Assembly: GCA_028023455.1 (NCBI GenBank)
Contig: JAQFVV010000072.1
Span: 6,068,794 to 6,132,793, forward strand
Direction: 5' to 3'
Length of the DNA: 64,000 bases
Source: Epiperipatus broadwayi
Taxonomy: Eukaryota; Onychophora; Udeonychophora; Euonychophora; Peripatidae
In this document: positions 33,194-44,176 of the stretch, one piece after another
How positions within the stretch are numbered: the first letter of the stretch is position 1
How the letters are laid out: each line of letters opens with the position of its first letter
The notes under the pieces: generated by a model
Told to the model about the DNA's origin: nothing
What the model saw: only the letters and a program-made list of their open reading frames with translations
The model's database searches: none
Translations under genes and position numbers: made by a program

Positions 33194-33526
33194 TTAACCT
33201 GATAGGCCTATTACCCCTGTTCTGGATAATTTTATTTCCTGATGAGCATATTTCAGGAAGGAACCAATTGGCATTCCTCAATGCTAACATCACCTGCCTA
33301 CAATATTTCCTGCTCATCAGAGACTGTAGCACCAGATTAAAAACTAGAAAAATGTGTTTGGTTAAACCAAACACTGTCACTAGAGTTCCATCTCATTACA
33401 ATCTTACTTACTCATATCGATTTATTCTGGAAATAACTCAGGTGATGTGAGATTCTTGTGAATCAGTGCATTAATTGATGTGATGCAAATTGAAATGATA
33501 CAAGAGCTATTAGGTTTTTTGTAACA
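33194..33526 (-). repeat. Right (5') LTR of the degenerate element
   Basis: Partner of 25948-26292. The tRNA-Lys-like primer site lies at about 33170-33190 on the - strand. Confidence 0.7.
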
Positions 33527-33690
33527 TTTTGGGTTTTATAATGTGAAATATAATTCGAAATCACTGTCACTTATGGATTTCTTCTTTTGACATTTTATTC
33601 ATTGATGACTATGACAGCTTTTCATTTTATTCTCAACAGTATTTAACTGGAGGTGAACTTCAAAGTATATATGTAAAACAATGTGTCTCT
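33527..33690 (+). repeat. Direct repeat shared with 28066-28240
   Basis: TTTGGGTTTTATAATG ... GGATTTCTTCTTTTGACATT ... ATGACAGCTTTTCATTTTAT ... CAACAGTATTTAACTGGAGG matches the segment at 28066-28240. Confidence 0.7.
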
Positions 33691-33714
33691 TTAATTATAT
33701 ATAATGCTACTCAC

Positions 33715-33912
33715 CACATACATTTGTTTGTGCTTTTCTGCATTCAGATAAATCAGCATATGTATAAATTAATTCTTCAGCAAGCTGAGAGATTCTTTTG
33801 GTGAGCTGGTCTTGGTGAGACTGTTTAAGTCCAGAATTGTCATCATCAGGAAAGGCATAATCAGATAACTGTTGACATTTAATTAGTTCCACTTAAACTT
33901 CAGCCAATCTGG
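33715..33912 (-). pseudogene. Possible exon of an unknown protein, with in-frame stop
   Basis: On the - strand the acceptor TTTTTTTATAG (at 33913-33914) and the strong donor GTGAGT (33714-33709) bound 198 nt. The frame gives RLAEV-stop-VELIKCQQLSDYAFP, DDDNSGLKQSHQDQLTKR, ISQLAEELIYTYADLSECRK and AQTNVCG. Apart from one TAA it looks like ordinary soluble protein, with mixed charged residues and no low complexity. A downstream acceptor at about 33892 would avoid the stop. Not recognised. It could be a pseudogene fragment or part of a - strand gene nested in the Ly6 intron. Confidence 0.4.
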
Positions 33913-34028
33913 CTATAAAAAAACAAAGTTGAGTCACTTTCTAGGTGCACCTAAACTCCAGCATAATAAATGAACTAGTAGACTGCTTCTGGATCTACTG
34001 TCTCAAGTTCAGCTACATCTTATTCATA

Positions 34029-34092
34029 GTAGTTATCTGCATAACTCTGGAAAAACAATCAACTCCTGCCGACTCTTACAAAAAACTACAAC
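34029..34092 (+). repeat. 62-bp direct repeat, copy 1
   Basis: AGTAGTTATCTGCATAACTC through CCGACTCTTACAAAAAACTA recurs at 37500-37563 with about three differences, inside the TIR element there. Confidence 0.8.
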
Positions 34093-34139
34093 AAAGTATT
34101 CTGGCCACTCATCTGAAAACAACAAACTAACTACTACTG

Positions 34140-34850
34140 CTTTTATATCCACTCTTATTTTATAGTATACTGGGTGACAAAAGTACATTAATTAATAACT
34201 GATTTTCTTAATCTCTCTTGATTGGAAAAAGTTAATGAGTTCACTTCCTTTTAATTAAAAACTACTTTTGGAATTTTATCATAGTATAATGTACAAAGAT
34301 TTTTAAAAATATATAATAGAAATGTTTATAACTATCAGTTCTATTTTAACATAAAACATGCTTGTTTTTAATTTGAAAATCAAAATATATTAATTAGATG
34401 TTTTTAACTGATTAATTTATAACAAAATTTTATTTTGAATCCAAAATTGTTTAACCCCTTACCGTGATTTTATTTCAGGGAAATGTAGAAAATATCTACA
34501 GAATTTTGAGTTTATTTCTACTTTTCCTTTCAACTTTACATATATTTGTGCAGACACACTTATTGTGTGCCATGTAACACACCTGTTACAATTTACATAT
34601 ATGGTGCACTGGATTTAATGTGTATTAATAAAGTCAATAATTATTTCCTGCTGTAGGTATTTATTTTAGCTAATTTATATCAAATTAATTTCAGTGCAAT
34701 GCATTGTAATAATGAAAATATAATGTACCACACATAATGGATAATTTTGATAATGCACATTAATATTAGTGCACCATCTGTTACTCATAAAGAGTAGACA
34801 GTATCGATAATTATAGATATATCCCAATATAAAAATTTCAGATCATCTGC

Positions 34851-34885
<35 letters not shown>

Positions 34886-35430
34886 CACATGATTCGAACA
34901 TGAAGAAAAACCTCTGATTTTATATTTATGAATATCATAATTATAATTTTTTTATTTTAAAGTTTGAATACTTTTGTGATTATTCTTATATATTGGTATT
35001 TAATCTATTAATGTGACATCAAGCACACATCACTAAAGATAATTATTTAGATAGACATAACACTCATTATCATACTGCAAGAAATACATGTGATCTTATT
35101 CAACTACATGTAAGCAATCAAATTTCAGATTTTAAAATTTATAATACAATAGATTTCAAAATAAATTATGCTTTAAATCTGAAAATAAATAATTTATTGC
35201 TCTAGTATTCATAAGATTTGAGCAACATAAATGACACAAGTGGAGCCACACTCAATGGGCTGTGAGTAGAGCCACAATCTACTCAACCACTGAAGTAAAC
35301 CCATTTGGGGCAATCTGAAATTTAATTGATTATGTACTTTTTTCCAGTGCAAGATATTATTTATGTGCACATATAATTCTTGGTGTATATTATAAATATA
35401 AATTTAATATTTTAATTTTTATATTTTTAG
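34140..35430. other. AT-rich intronic sequence before the last Ly6 exon
   Basis: No gene was seen. A TA dinucleotide run occupies 34855-34882. The final part is the polypyrimidine-poor 3' end of the intron, ending ATATTTTTAG. Confidence 0.5.
34855..34882. repeat. TA microsatellite
   Basis: Uninterrupted ATAT run of about 14 repeats. Confidence 0.9.
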
Positions 35431-35571
35431 ACGGAATGTGCCACATGTTGTACCACTGCACATTGCAATAGTAAAATATTAAAAGGGTCAGGGAATTCAC
35501 TTATATCCAACAACCTACTGATGGCAAATAAGCTTGGTCTGTGTATTTTAACTCTTTTATTGATTTTTTAA
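35431..35571 (+). CDS. Ly6/uPAR protein, last exon with CN motif and GPI signal
   Basis: The exon starts after ATATTTTTAG in phase 0 and ends at TAA (46 codons plus stop). TECATCCTTAHCN matches the invariant C-terminal Ly6 signature CC-x4-CN, which closes the LU domain. After a short polar spacer (SKILKGSGNSLISNN) comes a hydrophobic tail, LGLCILTLLLIF, directly before the stop. This fits a GPI-attachment signal, with the omega site probably in the G-S-G-N or S-N-N region. The three exons give 113 residues with 13 domain cysteines. The product should be displayed on the outer cell surface; ligand and subfamily cannot be inferred. Confidence 0.88.
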   Translation, partial: TECATCCTTAHCNSKILKGSGNSLISNNLLMANKLGLCILTLLLIF

Positions 35572-35890
35572 AAAGGAACTCTTTTCTAGTTTCAAAATCC
35601 ACATATTTATAATAAATAATACTGATATATATAAAAATCTTAATGGCTGACTTCTTAACTCGGACAATATTCTCTGAAATTATTCATATTTTAGCAAAAT
35701 AATACTTTTTAAAAAAGATGTGCCTGATTTTACTGCCAAATTTCATCATTTTAAGTATTAAATCTTTTGTCTGAAGCTTTGCATTGGACAATATGTATAT
35801 TTCTTGAATAATAATGTATATAGATATTAATACTATGACATATTTTGGATTCTAACAGAAAATCGTACAGATTGGCTCAACTTATAAAAA

Positions 35891-35896
35891 AATAAA
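35891..35896 (+). terminator. Candidate polyadenylation signal of the Ly6 gene
   Basis: AATAAA lies about 320 nt after the stop codon. Another AATAAA-like motif is at about 35608. The tandem duplication starts at 35911, just after it. Confidence 0.4.
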
Positions 35897-35910
35897 ATAC
35901 TGCTCTGTAA

Positions 35911-36246
35911 CCTGAATTGTTTCAAGTTTATTATAAAAAGTTGGGTATAAAAAAGTATAAAATAAATGATTATAATGTTAATTTAGTTTTTTGTAGTTTT
36001 TATTATATATCGAATGTAATCTGCAAACAAATTATATATATATATTATTAAATAATCATAATATGTAAAAATTATTTACCTGAATTGTTTCAAGTTTATT
36101 ATAAAAAGTTGGGTATAAAAAAGTATAAAATAAAATGATAATGTTAATTTAGTTTTTTGTAGTTTTTTTTACATATCGAATGTAATCTACAAACAAATTA
36201 TATATATATATATTATTAAATAATCATAATATGTAAAAATTATTTA
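35911..36246 (+). repeat. Tandem duplication, 168-bp unit
   Basis: Two head-to-tail copies start at 35911 and 36079 with CCTGAATTGTTTCAAG. They differ by a few substitutions and one or two small indels. Confidence 0.9.
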
Positions 36247-37421
36247 CACATTCTTGCCTAATGTAAACATGCATTCTTGAAAAATATGCAGTGTTATTAG
36301 AAACAGGATTATAAGATAATACAAGGTAATATGTTTGTTGTTTATACAGTGAAGGTTCAATATCTGCTATGTTTTGTTCCAAGCTTCCCTTGCATATATC
36401 TCATATAATGACTCACATTACTTTGATTTCAATAAAATACATTACTTTACTGAACTGCTAGAGTGCAGTATTTTTCAACATTCACATATTTATAACACAT
36501 ATACCTTTTTATGTGCACATTAAATGCATATAGGTTAAGATTATAGTATGAACAATTTTTTTTTTAAATGTAGTTATTAATTAGAAATTAAGGGAGCACA
36601 TTTACTATATATATTTATTATTTGAGAGCAGTAATTCACATTCATTTTAAGAATAAAAGCAATAAACAATTTACTTAGTTAAAGTGTTGCCTTAAAATTC
36701 GATATTCAAAAATCTGTATTATCTACTAACATGCGTTATTACTAACAGTTGCTTGAATTTAAAAAAGTTTAAATAAAGTTTAAATTCTTACTATACCATA
36801 TTTTTTTAAAAATTAAAATAAATGGCGAATTATCATATCTCTGGATAATATCTTTTTTCTTCAACAACTCTTTTCTCCTATATAAACATAATAGCAGTCT
36901 TATTATATCAGCCTATAGCCTTTCTAGATTTTTAAAGTTCATATAACCTTTGAAATCAGTCCAGTTACTCTTATTTGCTATTGCCATATTAAATTTTTAA
37001 ATCTTAACCGTTCAGCTTTTTGCCGAAATTCAAGAAGGTTTTACAATTCCCTTTTTTGCCACAAACTGCTAATTTTCTTTTTATCCCTTGAAGATACACT
37101 TTAATAATTTATAATTATATTTTTAATATTTGATTGAATACAAATATATTTATATACTTGGAGTTTTAGATGTAACCATATATTGGAACACATTGAAATT
37201 TGGAAATAATAAAAAAAGTGAATCGTAAAATATGTGCAATGTATTTGAATGAATATTAATAAAATGTGATTGCATATGACACTCCGAAATGAAAATATAC
37301 TATATCACAAAAATTCATTAAATTTACCAATTTTAATACTTTTATTTATAATTTTTTTGGGATATTTTATAAATGAAATAGTGTATATTGATACAGCCTT
37401 TATTATATGACATCGATGCAT
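36247..37421. other. AT-rich intergenic sequence
   Basis: No gene or repeat was recognised. Confidence 0.45.
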
Positions 37422-37429
37422 TTAAATAG

Positions 37430-38648
37430 GGTAATACATCATCTAATTTCCCATACTACTCTATGGCGCTGTTGCTAGTGAAAAACAAATAGATATAACA
37501 TAGTAGTTATCTGCATAACTCTGGAAAATCAATCAACTCTGGCCGACTCTTACAAAAAACTACAACAATTTTGTTGATTTATGTTTTTAATTTTTGAATT
37601 TCTTTGATATTTATTTTTTGTTGTTGTTTGTTTTTGTAACCGATTTGATTTATATTTCTTAAAAATAAAAATGGTTTTTTTTTTGGCTTTTTAAAAGATT
37701 CTGTTTTTTTTTTTCTTTTTATCCGGTCTTTTTTTTTTTAAAACAAAAACTTTTTTTTATTTTTTATAACTAAGTCTTTTTGATTGTTTTTGAAGAAACT
37801 TTTGTTTGTTTGTTTATCGAGAAATAAGGCTTTCTCAACAGACCTCTCTAAGACCTGTCGTCATATTCCTTATGGCGTTTTGATACCTTTCCAATTCATC
37901 TCTAATACGCTTCACTATAAACTGATCCCAGCTTCAAGAATCAATTAGCCGTACCGCTTGCGAAAAAGCGATTCACCGGCAGCCCTCAAAGCCTGTCCCA
38001 TGAGCGAATGGAACACCTTCATTGCCATTGATGTGATTGACATTCCATTTCAGATGTTTGACAATGCCTTAATTTCATTAAATCACCACAAAAACAGTTT
38101 TTTTTCTGGGTGGGTAAAATATTTTCTTTTTTTTGGGTTGAAGGAAGGCCACCACATCTGCTTCTGTAGCAGGTCAAACTCAAAAATACAACGGTCATCT
38201 GCCATTGAACTGTTTTGATCTCGAAAAAGTTTCGGGAAGTGTGCGACTTGACCGTGAACTTTGCCGAATCGTGATTTACACTCCTCATTTAGTGAATTCT
38301 GACCCCTGACAACGAAAGTAGGGGTGTTTGAGAATTCGTTACAATTTTTACTAAGCCAAAAAAAAAAAATCCCTTCTAACAGACTTTTCGTCATAACAAC
38401 TACAGAAACCTTCATATCATACCCTGTCTAATAGTCAAGAGTAATGTCTATAGAGAGTGTTGTATACTCATTGCTAATAATGTTCAACATGCTAGAAATG
38501 TTGGGGTAAAGGTGCACTTCAACATCTTAGTGTTTGAACAGTTTACAGGCCACAAGATCTATGAGCGGCCTTGTAAACAGCATATTTATGTGCTTCAGCG
38601 TAGAAACAGCACCATCGGGCAATGTGGATCAATAGATGATGTATTACC
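37430..38648. mobile_element. TIR DNA transposon remnant with 8-bp duplication, Merlin-related termini
   Basis: The 1219-bp element is flanked by TTAAATAG (37422-37429 and 38649-38656). Inverted ends begin GGTAATACATCATCTA and share an inner block ATGG(C/T)GCTGTT. The same inner block and GGTA start occur in the TIRs of the element at 45107. The interior has a T/G-rich low-complexity tract (37560-37820) and broken - strand coding pieces (for example FIVKRIRDELERYQNAIRNM near 37900) that were not recognised. It also carries the 62-bp segment shared with 34029-34092. Confidence 0.8.
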
Positions 38649-38656
38649 TTAAATAG

Positions 38657-39775
38657 AAATTAATATGTACTCTTCCTTGTATTTGCGAGTCCATAAATTG
38701 TATAAAGGAAACTATTTAAATAGAATAAAATTTAAAATAAAATTGAAATAGACAACCAAATAAAATATATAATCACACTTTTTTCTTTATCGAAACTTTA
38801 TCAAGTTAATTCATGTTTAATCTAAGATTATTTTTTTGGAAGATTAAATCTCATCAAATTTCTAGTCCAAAAAGTTCATGTTATAAATTTATTACAAACT
38901 TCATCCTGTTTAAGACTTTTGGTATAGATCTTATGATTTTATTAATTTGCATATTTGTGTCTCTACTTTTTGTATTAAATGTTATAATCCTGTTTTTTTT
39001 TAAAATATATTTTGGATCCAGCATTTAACAGACATTCTTTTACAATTATAGCAATGCTTTTTGTTTATTTTGGAAATAGTATGCAGCTTTTTATTCCATG
39101 TGTATTTTTTCTATTATTAATCACAATAATCTTAACAAAACTAATCTTAAAAGATTGTAATTTGCACTTACACTGTTCTATGATTGTTCATTCTCCAATT
39201 TTCTACTCTTTGGTATTTTCAATGTTTCAATTCTATAGAGATCGTTTCTTTGTTAACAAAATTGTAAAATTATCCCCCTCTCCCACTGTATGTTTTATTC
39301 AAATTTTACTACTTAATGTATTTTTATAGTTTTATATCCATCGGCTTTGTGCTATTAGTCTTATATTTTTGATTCTGTCACCTAGTTTCATAATATTGAT
39401 TTCTCACAGAGCCACTACTTAGTTTTTATTTTCTATTTTCTAGTCATTCATAATATATTTCTTTTTTGAATTTGATTAGATAACTAGTAATCCTGAGTTT
39501 AGAAAAACAGAGTTGCAATAGTAAATATAATCTTTATAATTTGATTATACCTCATCTTAAAGTGACATTTGTGGTGTTTTACCTGTAGTTTTTTTTCTTG
39601 TTTTACTTATATTTTCTTAATTTTATTATATGTATAATGAACAGTGGCAATGTAGGATGATGGTGACAAATTTAGATAGAAATAATATTTCAAACTGCAC
39701 AGGAGAAAGCAACCATATATTATTTCAATATCATTATTTTCAAACATTATAAATTCACTGCTGAAGATCTCCAAG
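38657..39775. other. AT-rich intergenic sequence
   Basis: Short overlapping hydrophobic frames around 38813-39329 reflect T-rich composition and have no recognisable motif. No gene is called. Confidence 0.45.
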
Positions 39776-39779
39776 TTTA

Positions 39780-40125
39780 ATCTAGTGCCCATGATCTTTA
39801 TTTTACTTTACCCCAGCAAAGTACCTTATCCATCTCTCTTGTAGTCTCTTTCTAGAACTTTTTAATTTTTTGGAATACAGTTTGATTTCAAGAGACCATC
39901 TACCATCATCTTTTCTAAAAACATACCCATTCATTTCCATTTTACTTCTTAATTCTTTCATTGACACAAATATCTGTTTGCTCTCTCAGTATATATTCAA
40001 TTTTTTGATCCTTCCCTGTAACTCCAAATATATATGTTCATACTTCATTGTATGGTCTGAAATCTTGTATTGCTCTGTATCCAAGTTACAGATTTATATA
40101 CAATAACTGGTGAAACACTATTCTG
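39780..40125 (-). mobile_element. Degenerate 3' fragment of the RTE-like LINE on the - strand
   Basis: On the - strand TGTTTCACCAGTTATTGTAT, CTTGGATACAGAGCAATACA, AGATTTCAGACCAT and AAAAGATGATGGTAGATGGT follow copy A 2930-3230 in order. It is old and broken. Confidence 0.65.
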
Positions 40126-40814
40126 AGTTTAAAATGTATGATTATCATTCATACATTCCCTAATTATCATTGATACCTTGACAACATCTAATCACAAGAT
40201 TTTTGCTCTCATTATTTCAATTCATTTTTTTCACTTGCATACCCTCTACTTCTACTATCCTTAACATACTATATTTATATTTCCATATTCTTCAATATTT
40301 TCTACTTGCCCTGCATAATTTGATTTTAAAATTTAAGTTTAATAATTTCATTACTTGGACTTTCAATTTTTGATGAATGACATTATGAAGACATTTCCAT
40401 AATATATATCCCTATTCATGATTTAAATTTTTCACCAGTTAAGATGTAATTGATAACACTTTTGCTTCTCATATCAACTGCTTTTGTGATAAAAGAGATT
40501 GATACATGTTTAAATTTCCTCCCATAATTATTTCAGGATAATAGTCATATTGCAAAGATGTCATTATTGAATTGTCACAGATATCAATTCCATTAAGTTC
40601 TACCTGGAAGATTTTAAAAAACCATTATCTTCCTTTCTTTTACAATCACTTTTGAGCGCAATTGTAATATCAACCTGCTGAAGCTTACTAAATTGTGAAA
40701 TGTCATCTTAATGCATTCATACTAATCAGGAAAGGTAAAAAAAAAAAACAATTGCTCAGATTATATATATTTTTACATTGAAATGTTTTGTGACTTGTTC
40801 TTTTTGCCAATACT
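40126..40814. other. AT-rich intergenic sequence
   Basis: Possibly more decayed LINE on the - strand, but no block is clear enough to assign. Confidence 0.4.
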
Positions 40815-40826
40815 TCATTGAATTAT

Positions 40827-41518
40827 AAAGGCAAAACTCTCCATACAATAGTGCCACTCAGTGCAAGCCAGAATAATCAATGGATGCAGGAAGGTTTGTA
40901 CATAAAATCCCTATCTAATGCCTAGTTATCCAATGTTCCCAGGCTAGTTTCTAACTTGTGGCTATCATCAGTGAGGAGCCTTAGATCAGAGAGCACTACA
41001 CCTAGATGTTAGGATCTAATGCAACCCTCCAGCAGCCACCTTTTTACCTTTTTAACTAACTGTAAAGCTTTGAGACCAAAATGAAAACACAATAATGTTT
41101 TCAAGCTAAGCTCATTAGCTTGTACAGTCATACAGATCTGAATTCATTTTAGCACACCAAAAAATATGGATGCTGAACTGAGTTCAAATCTATACTATAT
41201 AAGCTAATGAGCTTAGCTTGAAAACATTGTTTTAATTTTGGACAAAGTTCGCTAAAAAAAAGTAAGGATGGCTGTTGGAGGATTGCATTAGATCCCAAGA
41301 TCTAGATGTTGTGTTCTCAGATCCAAGGCTCTTCACTGATGAAAGCCACAAGCTAGAAACTAATCCAGGAAATCCAATATATAAGGATTTTATGCAGAAA
41401 CTTTCCTACATCCATTGATTACTCTAGCTTGCACTGAGTGGTGCTACTATATGTAATTTTGCCTCTGTGAAAACAGCTTATGCAAGCATAAAGAAGGATG
41501 ATCATGTGATGTTGATGG
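40827..41518. repeat. Family P repeat, almost full palindrome with target duplication
   Basis: The inverted unit (40829 to about 41158) and the direct unit (about 41168-41516) mirror each other over more than 300 bp, with the axis near 41160. TCATTGAATT flanks it at 40815-40824 and 41519-41528, with further partial match. This is the longest copy and shows the unit from the centre (GAACTGAGTTCAAATC) through GGCTGTTGGAGGATTGCATT and CATTGATTACTCTAGCTTGC to GATGATCATGTGATGTT. Confidence 0.9.
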
Positions 41519-41528
41519 TCATTGAATT

Positions 41529-43284
41529 TTGCTTAATACTTTCTTTTTGATTTGAAAAGATCACAAATGTCTTTATTAAATTAAACTTCATTTTCATCCT
41601 ATTTTCAAAGATCATTGTGAACTTTCACGGCATGAGGTTCTTGAAGACATTTTTTACTTGACAAGCAATTTTCAGGAAAAACGATTAAATTTTTCCTTAC
41701 TGTTATTTCAAATGTTTCTATAAATATATTTTTGACATTTATCAATAAGTTGTATTGGATTCATAATCCACAAAGTATTTTTTTAATTTTGTATAGTTGT
41801 GGGTGACATTGTGTTTTTAGCATTTTATATTGTTGAATTTGGCTCAAAAATGATGCAACTTCTGTTGTCTGGAGTAAATTATAAAAGGATCCTTTAAATT
41901 TCATGACTGCCAGATAGTTTTTTTGAGTTAAAATTTGAGTAACATTTACTGAATAAAATAATAAATGCAGCACAGTAATTGAGCTGATATATAAGCACAC
42001 GTTTAAAAATAAAATTAGAAATTTTCAGTTCAGTAAATATCTGCAATTAGAAGTCTTACCTTAATTGGCATTAAAATAATGTTTTATTTTCTAACCAAAG
42101 TTTTCATTCAATGCAAATTAACATTAAATGAATAACAAAAAAGTACTGGAATACAGAAAACACACGAATTTTAAAATTAATGAAGCAAGAAATTATTTTA
42201 ACATTTTTGTAAAATCATTTAACAAACATATATACTATTCTAATTGACCCAAGCATTTTTTTTTTTTTTTAATTTTTAAATTTTTTGTTTTAGCTGTAGA
42301 AAGCAAAATAATACAAATTTTCATTTATACTTCTAAATATTTCAAAAATAATGTGGTTTATGCAGAACATTTATAGATATAATCATATTAGTTTTTCTTT
42401 TTCTGCACACAACTTTATATTCTCTCATATTTTGATTACCTTAACCAAATTTACCCACATTACTTCCATCTTTTAATCATTTACCAATAATTTCATTAAT
42501 GTCTTCCATGATAACTTTAAAATGTTAGGTTTGATCATAACTATTTTGTATATTCATATAAAAATCTTACATTTCATCATACTGAGAATGTGAGGTATAA
42601 ACTAAAATAATTCTTTTAATATGTTCCAATTAATTTGGATAATTAAATTTGCTACTCTGTTTGATATATCATCAGTATACAAAATGTAGTTCTTCCACTA
42701 TTTATAATGAATCCTATTTCATTTATGTTTCCAATATTTGTATCTTTATAGTAAAGTACATGTCCACTTTCAAAATCAGTTGTCTTTCCCTTCTAACTTT
42801 ACAAAGACCAGCAATGTCCTATTTAATATTCAACGGTTCTTCCAATTAATGCACTCTTCATTCATTTGAAAATGATCCACAGTTATTAAATACCTAAATA
42901 AAAGATTGTTATAAAATGGTAGTTAAGGGTTCATGATCAGGGGATTCTTAGCACCCTCCACCTTCATCCACAAACTGGTGGCTGTAACTTTACAGCCTCC
43001 TGGAAATGAGAATCGTAATGTAATTTTGTTTGAAATTATTGTCAATATCTTTTTTAAAAAATCATTCACACATACACATCCTCTCTTCAAAAAATATTAA
43101 CTAATATTCCAATTAAGAACTATCAAGAAATAAAAGCTTACAAAATTACCACACTCCAGGTTTGTTTACTATATGAATAATCATATAGCAATAACAGCTG
43201 CAGCAAGAATGTATGAATTGGACATTAGAAATTTGTCCTGCTCAGATCCTTTAGGGTCTCAAAAAAAAAAAAAAAGAGGGGATT
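41529..43284. other. AT-rich intergenic sequence
   Basis: No gene or repeat was recognised. A short frame at 41761-42000 on the - strand has no supporting features. Confidence 0.4.
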
Positions 43285-43369
43285 CACAGAAAAACTATAG
43301 ATTAAGGATTTTTTTGTTGAGAAAAATGGTAAGTGAAATTAAAGCATCCAAATAAGGATTTTAAATTTG

Positions 43370-43626
43370 ATATTAAAACAGGCAACCCTCTCTATATGTA
43401 TTGCCACTCAGATCTAGGTGCAATGCTCTCAATCCAAGGCTCCTCACTGATGAAGGCCACAAGCCAGAAACTGGTCTGGTGATATTGGATGAGTAGGCAC
43501 TAGATGGGGATTTTATGCAGAAGTCTTCTGGCATCCATTGATTACTCTGGCTTGCACTGAGTGGCAATACATCTAGAGTTTTGCCTATTTTAATAAATTA
43601 TGAGCAAGCATAAGAAACGATTGTGT
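43370..43626. repeat. Family P repeat with short inverted head and 13-bp duplication
   Basis: It is flanked by GATTTTAAATTTG (43357-43369) and GATTTTAAAATTG (43627-43639), one mismatch. About 40 bp of inverted head (AAAACAGGCAACCC ... TATTGCCACTCAG) switch abruptly to the direct unit at ATCTAGGTGCAATGCTCTC. Confidence 0.87.
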
Positions 43627-43934
43627 GATTTTAAAATTGTAATGTTCTTAATGAATTCAACACAGGAAATGATATCGATTAGGTATATATTAATGCAAAA
43701 CTAAAGAGAGGTAAACTATTAAAACATTAGTAGTAGTTGGCATTTCTAATCTTCAGAAACATTACCATGAATTTAAATTAGATTGCAAATAATTTTTAAA
43801 TATTAACAGATTTTGAAGATGGTTCAGACATGGCTAAAATCATAAGAAGATAATTGATTAAAGATAGCTAGTTTAAAAAATCAGCAATTTTCAAATAAAT
43901 TTTTTACCAAAATTATCCATTAGGAATTGAATAT

Positions 43935-44176
43935 AAAAACACCTGATATCTAGGTGCAGTGCTCTCAGATCCAAGGCTCCTCACTGATGAAATCCACAAG
44001 CTAGAAATTAATCTAAGGATATTGGAGGAATAGGCACTAGATAGGGATTTTATGCAAAAGCCTTTTGGCATCCATTGATTACTCTGGCTTGCACTGAAAG
44101 ATACTACTGTATGGAGAGTTTTGCCTGTTTTAATAACAGTTATGAGCAAACATAAGTAATGGTGATCATGTGATGT
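43935..44176. repeat. Family P repeat, direct unit only, 15-bp duplication
   Basis: It is flanked by TTAGGAATTGAATAT (43920-43934) and TTAGGAATTGAACAT (44177-44191), one mismatch. The unit is 5'-truncated at about ATCTAGGTGCAGTG and keeps its full end GGTGATCATGTGATGTT. It is inserted in LINE copy B; copy A has the uninterrupted sequence around AAGAATTGAATATCTCAAA. Confidence 0.9.

Larger units (their letters stand above)
25948..33526 (-). mobile_element. Degenerate LTR retrotransposon with tRNA-Lys-type primer site
   Basis: Two direct repeats (25948-26292 and 33194-33526) share TTCCTGATGAGCATAT, GTTCCATCTCA and TGTGAGATTCTTGTGAAT-type blocks and have TG(T)...(A)CA-like ends. Just inside the right copy, on the - strand, TGGCACCCAACATGGGGG closely resembles the primer-binding site for tRNA-Lys1,2, so the element reads right to left. 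The interior is full of later repeats: a minisatellite, hairpins and a family Z copy. No flanking duplication was seen. No complete frame survives. Confidence 0.65.

Noticed and set aside
33084-33380. 98-residue - strand frame containing MGAQSSQS as a myristoylated Gag
   Set aside because: The frame runs through the LTR and primer-binding site, so the open stretch is likely fortuitous.
38813-39329. Overlapping hydrophobic frames of 71 and 105 residues as a possible membrane protein
   Set aside because: They are Phe/Ile/Leu runs from T-rich DNA, with no splice or start context and no family motif.
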